A stretch of DNA of 45,305 nt from an uncultured Pelagibacteraceae bacterium (GTDB lineage Bacteria; Pseudomonadota; Alphaproteobacteria; Pelagibacterales; Pelagibacteraceae), in the NCBI GenBank assembly GCA_902528505.1, contig CABZSY010000003.1, forward strand, positions 1-45,305. The letters are read 5' to 3'. The notes beneath the pieces are model-generated. The model was not told the DNA's origin, did not search any database, and saw only the letters and a list, made by a program, of their open reading frames with translations. The position numbers and the translations under genes are program-made. Positions 40,717 to 45,305 of the stretch are shown here, piece after piece (the stretch's first letter is position 1; each line of letters starts with the position of its first letter).

Positions 40717-41633
40717 TGGGAATTTTTGATAAATTTAAATCTGGTTTTAAGAAAAGTGCGTCAGCATTTAGTTCAGGTTTAAAAAATATTGTCGTAAAAA
40801 AAGAAATTGATGACAAAACATTAAATAAGATTGAAGATTATTTGATTCAATCAGATGTCGGTATTGCTGCTGCATCAGAAATTAGAGAAATTGTTTCTCA
40901 AACTAAAATTGATCCAAGCAAAGATACTGTAGATGAGATAAATGCTATTTTAAAAAACTATATAATTGAATTGATGAAACCTTTAGAAAATTTTGAATTT
41001 TTTAAAAAAAAACAAAAACTTAACGCAATACTAATTTCTGGTGTTAATGGAGTTGGTAAAACAACCACCATAGGAAAAATTAGTAAAATATTTAAAGGTA
41101 ATGGAAATAAAGTTATGCTTGCTGCATCAGATACATTTAGAGCAGCAGCAATTGAACAATTAGAAAACTGGGCAAAAAAAGTAGATGTTTCAATTACTAA
41201 ATCATCACAAGGATCTGATCCAGCTTCAGTGGCATATAAAGCAATAGAAGAGGCGGTAAAAAATCAATTCGATCAAGTTTTGATAGACACTGCTGGAAGA
41301 TTACAAAACAAAAAAAATTTAATGGATGAATACAAAAAAATTGCAAATGTAACAAAAAAAATAGACTCTGAAGCTCCTCACGATGTAATTTTAATTTTAG
41401 ACGCTACCTCTGGACAAAATGTTATCAACCAAGTTGAGGAATTTAACAAAATTATTCCTATTACAGGACTAATAATGACAAAATTAGATGGGACAGCTAA
41501 AGGTGGTATACTTCTGGCAGTTGCTAAAAAATATAAGATACCAATTGTTGCTCTTGGTTTAGGGGAAAAAGAAGATGATTTACAAATTTTTGAGGCAGAA
41601 AAGTTTGCTGAAGCATTTACACAAATTAATTAA
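40716..41633 (+). CDS. ftsY: SRP receptor FtsY
   Basis: FtsY is the membrane-associated GTPase that receives the SRP-ribosome complex. The NG domain has G1 GVNGVGKT at residues 109-116, DTAGRLQNKKNLMDE, TKLDGTAKGG and the closing GLGEKEDDLQIF. At 305 residues it has almost no acidic A domain (E. coli has about 497); the N-terminus is a short amphipathic MGIFDKFKSGFKKSASAFSS, likely to bind lipid. The gene lies on the other strand but only about 1 kb from its partner ffh. It converges with the secreted-protein gene, overlapping it by eight bases. Confidence 0.97.
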   Translation: MGIFDKFKSGFKKSASAFSSGLKNIVVKKEIDDKTLNKIEDYLIQSDVGIAAASEIREIVSQTKIDPSKDTVDEINAILKNYIIELMKPLENFEFFKKKQKLNAILISGVNGVGKTTTIGKISKIFKGNGNKVMLAASDTFRAAAIEQLENWAKKVDVSITKSSQGSDPASVAYKAIEEAVKNQFDQVLIDTAGRLQNKKNLMDEYKKIANVTKKIDSEAPHDVILILDATSGQNVINQVEEFNKIIPITGLIMTKLDGTAKGGILLAVAKKYKIPIVALGLGEKEDDLQIFEAEKFAEAFTQIN

Positions 41634-42189
41634 TTAAGGTACTTGAGATTAAAGGTTTGTAAAAACTGCATTTATAATTATCCTTAAAATCATAATGATC
41701 ACAGCCTTTTGCAATTGAAGAAATAATAAAATCAAATTTTCCATTAACTGGATAAATTTCTAATTTCTTTTCTATAATATCAAATTTAAAGTTTGCTCTT
41801 AAACTTTTAACAGCACTAATCATAACAAGTGTTTTGTTATCTTTTAATAAATAATAAGCAAAATCATCTGGAAAAACCGGAAAATCATATTCTTGTAAAA
41901 AATATTTAGCTTTCCTTGGAAACCATTCGTGAGATATCAAAGGCAAAGAACTTTTAGTTTTATAATTATAAATATAAAGATCTTTAGGATAATCATTTAT
42001 ATAATTACTATCTTCTCCCTTCGCCAAAATAGCTTTTTCACGTGTTTTAAAATATAAGGCAAAGTTTTTATTGTGAGAATTCATTTGATCAATATGAAAT
42101 AAATTGTCAACTGAAGATAAATTTTCATTAGCAGAACTAAAGGTTTTGAATGAAAGTAATATAAAAATAAATAAATATAATTTTTTCAT
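41626..42189 (-). CDS. Secreted protein of unknown function
   Basis: I do not recognise this 187-residue protein. It has a clear signal peptide (MKKLYLFIFILLSFKTFSSA) with a probable cut near residue 20. The mature part has no other hydrophobic span, so it should be periplasmic or outer-membrane associated; it lacks a lipobox Cys. It is rich in aromatic residues (HEWFPRKAKYFLQEYDFPVF, DDFAYYLL) and has two Cys near the C-terminus (GCDHYDFKDNYKCSFY) that could form a disulfide. It is last in the - strand group and converges with ftsY with an eight-base overlap. No function is inferred. Confidence 0.75.
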   Translation of the reverse strand: MKKLYLFIFILLSFKTFSSANENLSSVDNLFHIDQMNSHNKNFALYFKTREKAILAKGEDSNYINDYPKDLYIYNYKTKSSLPLISHEWFPRKAKYFLQEYDFPVFPDDFAYYLLKDNKTLVMISAVKSLRANFKFDIIEKKLEIYPVNGKFDFIISSIAKGCDHYDFKDNYKCSFYKPLISSTLIN

Positions 42190-42215
42190 GCTTAATTATT
42201 AAAAAAAAAGTTTGA

Positions 42216-42221
42216 ATTATA
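42216..42221 (-). promoter_or_regulatory. Possible -10 element for the secreted-protein gene
   Basis: The 49-base gap 42190-42238 contains a perfect TATAAT on the - strand, 27 bases before the ATG at 42189. No matching -35 lies at the right distance. The gap also has a run of nine T in the same direction, which could weakly end transcription of the upstream hydrolase gene, but no stem precedes it. Confidence 0.3.
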
Positions 42222-42238
42222 TTTGTTTAGAATGTGGC

Positions 42239-43057
42239 TTAATTTAATCCTTTTAAAAAGTTATTTAGCGCAGAAACTAGCTTAGAATCGTACTCCATCA
42301 TGTGGTCATCATATGCTGTAAAATATGAATATTTTGGATTATTTGCTAAATCAAATATTTTTTTTCCCATCCAGAAAGGAACTATTTGATCAGCTTCACC
42401 ATGCATTACCAAAACAGGAATTTTAATATTTTTAATTTTTTCTTTGTTTTTATATTTATCTTTTAAAAGAAGTCCTACAGGTATGTAGGGATAAAAATTT
42501 TTTGCAGCTTCCACCATGGAGGTAAAAGGTGTCTCCAAAATTAATCCAGCAAAATTTTTATTTTGAGCTATCTCAGTTGCTATCCCTGTACCAAGTGACT
42601 CACCATAAATAATTATATCTTTTTCAACTACACCCTTTTTTTTAAGCCAATCAATTGCACTATTTCCATCAATATAAAGGTTATTTTCTGTGGGTTTTCC
42701 CTCATTGCCACTAAAACCCCTCCAAGCTATGATTAAAAAATTTACATCTAAATCTTTAAAATGATTTAATTTGTATATTCTATTTTCTAGTTTTCCTGCA
42801 TTTCCATGAAAGTAAAGTATAGTTTTATAATTATCTAAACTCTTGTTATGAAACCAGCCTAAAAGATTAATGTTATCACTCGTTTTAATATTAACTTTTT
42901 CTATTTCTACTTCTAGCTTATCCCCAAAATAGTTATTTTCATCTGGATGATACATGAGATTTCTCTGAAATATAAAAAGCAAAATTAATATTGAAAGATA
43001 AATAGTTATAATCCCAATTATAATTTCCAAGAAAAAATTCCTATGTTTTAGTCTCAT
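42239..43057 (-). CDS. Membrane-anchored alpha/beta hydrolase (BEM46/ABHD13-like)
   Basis: A 272-residue hydrolase with an N-terminal membrane span (about 9-31, FLEIIIGIITIYLSILILLF) and a catalytic domain. Triad: Ser154 in IYGESLGTG, Asp223 in HGEADQIVP and His252 in AYDDHMM. The oxyanion region YFHGNAGKLENR and RGFSGNEGKP match the bacterial relatives of BEM46/ABHD13. Which side of the membrane the catalytic domain lies on is unclear; a basic N-terminus (MRLKHR) suggests it faces the periplasm. Substrate is unknown. The start overlaps the permease gene by 17 bases. Confidence 0.85.
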   Translation of the reverse strand: MRLKHRNFFLEIIIGIITIYLSILILLFIFQRNLMYHPDENNYFGDKLEVEIEKVNIKTSDNINLLGWFHNKSLDNYKTILYFHGNAGKLENRIYKLNHFKDLDVNFLIIAWRGFSGNEGKPTENNLYIDGNSAIDWLKKKGVVEKDIIIYGESLGTGIATEIAQNKNFAGLILETPFTSMVEAAKNFYPYIPVGLLLKDKYKNKEKIKNIKIPVLVMHGEADQIVPFWMGKKIFDLANNPKYSYFTAYDDHMMEYDSKLVSALNNFLKGLN

Positions 43058-43946
43058 AATTTTTTTTAGCTAGATAAACACCCAAGAATACCAGAGCTGT
43101 ACCTACATAATGAAACGATTCAAGTTTTTCATCAAATAAAAAATATCCGTAAATTGCCCCATAAATTGTAAAAACGTAAAGAGTAAAACCAGTTAAAGAT
43201 GCTCCTAGGTTTTTTTGAGCTTGAGTGTATAACGTAAATGCAATTATCCCTGGGGATATAGCTGCGAATAATACCCACATATAAAATTCTTTGTTAAAAA
43301 CAGTTCTAGCTACAAGAAACTCTTCAGCTATATAAAAAGGTAATAAACTAAGTGCACCAAAAAAAGAAACTAAAGTAAATCTTTGAAAAATTGATAATTC
43401 AGATTTCCAATAGAAAAGATATATTGAATATAATGCCCAACCTACAGCTGCTGCGAGCATCCATAGATCACCGATTGTAAAATTTAAATTTATTAACAAG
43501 TTTAAATTACCTTTTATGATAATTGCAAAAACACCAATTAAACAAGAAATTAATCCAATTATTTTTAAAAAATTTATTTTTTCTTGAAAAAATATTGCTG
43601 AAATTATAATTATAAAAATTGGAGATGAAGTATAAATAATAGCCATATTAGTAACGGTTGTTGTTGCTCCGGCTAAGAATGGAAAAGCACCACATACCCC
43701 ACATCCCATAGCGCCTAAGAAAAATAATTTTTTATATTCTTTTTTGATTATAGAATAATTTTTTTTAAGTGATAAATATGTAAAAGGTAAAAGAATTATA
43801 AAAACAAACGTCCATCTCCAAAACGCTAAAGAAATTGGAGGAACAAATTCAATACCTCCTCTAGCAACTATTAGATTAGAAGACATAAAAATTGGTTGAA
43901 TAAAAAGTAATGAAAAGGCTAAAAAATTTGTTTTTTGTTTAGACAA
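43041..43946 (-). CDS. EamA-family (drug/metabolite) transporter
   Basis: A 301-residue integral membrane protein with about ten hydrophobic spans and the two-fold EamA repeat of the DMT superfamily. Recognisable parts are FWRWTFVFIILLPFTYL and, in each half, an ending like YTSSPIFIIIISAIFFQEK and YGYFLFDEKLESFHYVGTALVFLGVYLA. These carry metabolites or amino acids across the inner membrane, usually as exporters; the substrate cannot be told. It follows the 58-residue membrane protein by 16 bases. Confidence 0.88.
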   Translation of the reverse strand: MSKQKTNFLAFSLLFIQPIFMSSNLIVARGGIEFVPPISLAFWRWTFVFIILLPFTYLSLKKNYSIIKKEYKKLFFLGAMGCGVCGAFPFLAGATTTVTNMAIIYTSSPIFIIIISAIFFQEKINFLKIIGLISCLIGVFAIIIKGNLNLLINLNFTIGDLWMLAAAVGWALYSIYLFYWKSELSIFQRFTLVSFFGALSLLPFYIAEEFLVARTVFNKEFYMWVLFAAISPGIIAFTLYTQAQKNLGASLTGFTLYVFTIYGAIYGYFLFDEKLESFHYVGTALVFLGVYLAKKNYETKT

Positions 43947-43962
43947 TTTATTACTTAAAAAA

Positions 43963-44139
43963 TTATTTCTTGTCGAAAAAAGCTTCGTAGACCATCATAA
44001 AAATTGCTATGGCCATTAAGATATAAACAGGGAGTACGTCAAAAAAACCAATCATTGTTGATCTTGTTAATGTAGTTGCAAGACCTATTAGAAATGCTGC
44101 TGCCAGCAATGTTCCCAGAAATGTTGTAAATTTATTCAT
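43963..44139 (-). CDS. Small two-span membrane protein
   Basis: A 58-residue protein starting MNKFTTFLGTLLAAAFLIGLA with a second hydrophobic span (VLPVYILMAIAIFMMVYEAFF) and a charged end FFDKK. I do not recognise a family. The start at 44139 is one base after the amidase stop, so translation is probably coupled to it; a start twelve codons upstream would lie inside the amidase gene. Tight packing between the amidase and the transporter supports it being real. It could be a small accessory subunit or a stand-alone membrane peptide. Confidence 0.65.
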   Translation of the reverse strand: MNKFTTFLGTLLAAAFLIGLATTLTRSTMIGFFDVLPVYILMAIAIFMMVYEAFFDKK

Positions 44140-44140
44140 T

Positions 44141-45305
44141 TTATTTATTACATTCCTTTTCAAGCCAATTAGCAATACCTAAAAATCTATGATCATCAAA
44201 TCTTGCACCAATTAACTGAACTCCTAAAGGTAAATTGCCTTCTCCTTGAAGAACAGGTAGAGAAATACATGGTGTTCCCAAATACGACCAGACTTTGTTA
44301 AATTCAGCAGTTCCAGTACTTTTTAATCCTTTGGGGGCAACGCCTGGACTTGATGGCGATAACACTCCATGATAATCCTCAAAAACTTCCTGATATGACT
44401 CATAACTTCTTTTCATAAAATCAATTGCTTCAGCATATTCTTTTGCAGAATGCTTATTACCTTTTGTAATTGCATCTTGCATATATTTAGATAATTTTTT
44501 TTTATACTTTTTGTAATAAAGAGCAAAATTGTTTGCTAAATCTGTCTCGTGAATTATCTGGTGATACTTGTGAATATCTTTGAAATAAGATGGCGTATCA
44601 AACACTTCAATATTATTTTTGAACGATTTAATAAAATATTCAAATGCTTCTCTCGATTTTTTTTCAATAATTTTCCAATGTTCAGTTTTATAAAAAATAA
44701 ATTTTGGTTCAAATAAAGGCCCTTTTTTTACTTCATCCAACATATTTTCCGTTGAATAGTGTACGGTTGCACTATCGTAGTTATCTTTCTTAATTAAAAC
44801 TTTCGCGAGAAGTGCTACATCTTCAACTGATCTCCCAAATACACCTATGTGATCTAATTTTTCAGATGTTTTAAGAACACCATTTCTGGAAATTAATCCA
44901 TAAGTAGGTTTGTATCCAACTACACCACAATATGAGGCGGGTCTAATAACAGATCCACCAGTTTGAGAACCTATAGATAGTGGGGACATAAAAGATGCTA
45001 CCGAAGCTGCAGATCCACTAGATGATCCTCCTGGTGTTCTTGTATAATCATGAGGATTTGTAGTTTTAGATGGCCCAAGATAAGCTAGCTCTGATGTTGC
45101 TGTTTTGCCCATTAGTATTGCTCCTGCAGAAAGTAATAGATCAACTATTTCAGCATTCTGTGAATAAGATTTTCCTTTTCTAATTACAGTCCCACACTCA
45201 GTCGGCATATCAAGAGTGCCTATAATATCTTTTACAGCCACTGGTATTCCATGAAGTGGCCCTGTTGGTTTTCCAGATCTTCTATGCTCATCTGCTTCAG
45301 CAGCT
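44141..45305 (-). CDS. Amidase-signature hydrolase, N-terminus beyond window
   Basis: The gene runs off the right edge; the last 387 codons are seen. Reading in frame from the window end gives GPLHGIPVAVKDI, the amidase-signature segment with the catalytic Lys. The GTG at 45241 is therefore internal, not a start. The Gly/Ser-rich GGSSSGSAASVAS has the cis-Ser, and GSQTGGSVIRPASYCG holds the nucleophile Ser, completing the Ser-cisSer-Lys triad. The family hydrolyses amides and includes GatA; the divergent C-terminal half and the context (no gatB or gatC nearby) favour a general amidase of unknown substrate. It starts a unit with the small membrane protein and the EamA transporter. Confidence 0.9.
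   Translation of the reverse strand, partial: AAEADEHRRSGKPTGPLHGIPVAVKDIIGTLDMPTECGTVIRKGKSYSQNAEIVDLLLSAGAILMGKTATSELAYLGPSKTTNPHDYTRTPGGSSSGSAASVASFMSPLSIGSQTGGSVIRPASYCGVVGYKPTYGLISRNGVLKTSEKLDHIGVFGRSVEDVALLAKVLIKKDNYDSATVHYSTENMLDEVKKGPLFEPKFIFYKTEHWKIIEKKSREAFEYFIKSFKNNIEVFDTPSYFKDIHKYHQIIHETDLANNFALYYKKYKKKLSKYMQDAITKGNKHSAKEYAEAIDFMKRSYESYQEVFEDYHGVLSPSSPGVAPKGLKSTGTAEFNKVWSYLGTPCISLPVLQGEGNLPLGVQLIGARFDDHRFLGIANWLEKECNK

Noticed and set aside
45239..45241. GTG as the start of the amidase
   Set aside because: The frame continues upstream to the window edge with the conserved GPLHGIP segment, so this codon is an internal Val.
44141..45305. Glutamyl-tRNA amidotransferase subunit A (gatA)
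   Set aside because: The amidase signature is shared, but there is no gatB or gatC next to it and the C-terminal half does not show the GatA-specific segments I would expect, so I kept a general amidase call.

Overview
This window looks like a piece of a SAR11 (Pelagibacterales, 'Candidatus Pelagibacter'-type) chromosome. The DNA is strongly A+T rich. Genes abut or overlap by a few bases, and the longest stretch without a gene is about 158 bases, so no gap exceeds 300. Gene order is alphaproteobacterial: rplU-rpmA-obgE-proBA-nadD-rsfS, priA-atpHAGDC, and sdh-mdh-sucCDAB-lpd. The DMSP demethylase DmdA is of the Pelagibacter type. The assignment rests on gene content, gene order and family recognition; no database search was possible.

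Left block, + strand, 1-6904: the 3' end of a glyoxalase II gene (gloB), then rplU, rpmA, obgE, proB, proA, nadD, rsfS, an S41 processing protease and an RppH-type Nudix hydrolase. A good promoter precedes rplU. The block covers ribosome assembly, proline and NAD synthesis, periplasmic proteolysis and mRNA decapping.

Middle block, - strand, 39733 down to 6901: 29 co-directional genes in about 33 kb with only one gap over 100 bases. In the order of transcription these are ffh-rpsP-trmD-rplS (SRP, ribosome and tRNA), leuC-leuD-leuB (leucine), a DMSP-demethylation group (dmdC, dmdB, an alpha/beta hydrolase, dmdA), asd, sdhC-D-A-B, mmsA, mdh, sucC-sucD-sucA-sucB-lpdA, priA, and the F1 part of ATP synthase, atpH-A-G-D-C. 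The block joins sulfur and carbon acquisition from DMSP to a nearly complete oxidative TCA segment (2-oxoglutarate to oxaloacetate, except fumarase) and to ATP synthesis.

The divergent gap between ffh and dapF (39734-39891) is less A+T rich than its surroundings. It holds several inverted repeats, one a hairpin capped by a GAAA tetraloop, and is my best candidate for a structured RNA, probably an ffh leader.

Right block: dapF-ftsY on the + strand (39892-41633), converging with a - strand set that runs inward from the window end: an amidase (cut by the window edge), a 58-residue membrane protein, an EamA-type permease, a membrane-anchored alpha/beta hydrolase and an unrecognised secreted protein.

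Most of the window is core metabolism and is ordinary for this lineage. The points most worth a second look are the alpha/beta hydrolase embedded in the dmd cluster where no DmdD is present, the structured ffh leader, the low-complexity tails on three ribosomal proteins (one built from a 48-bp DNA repeat), and the missing rimM between rpsP and trmD.
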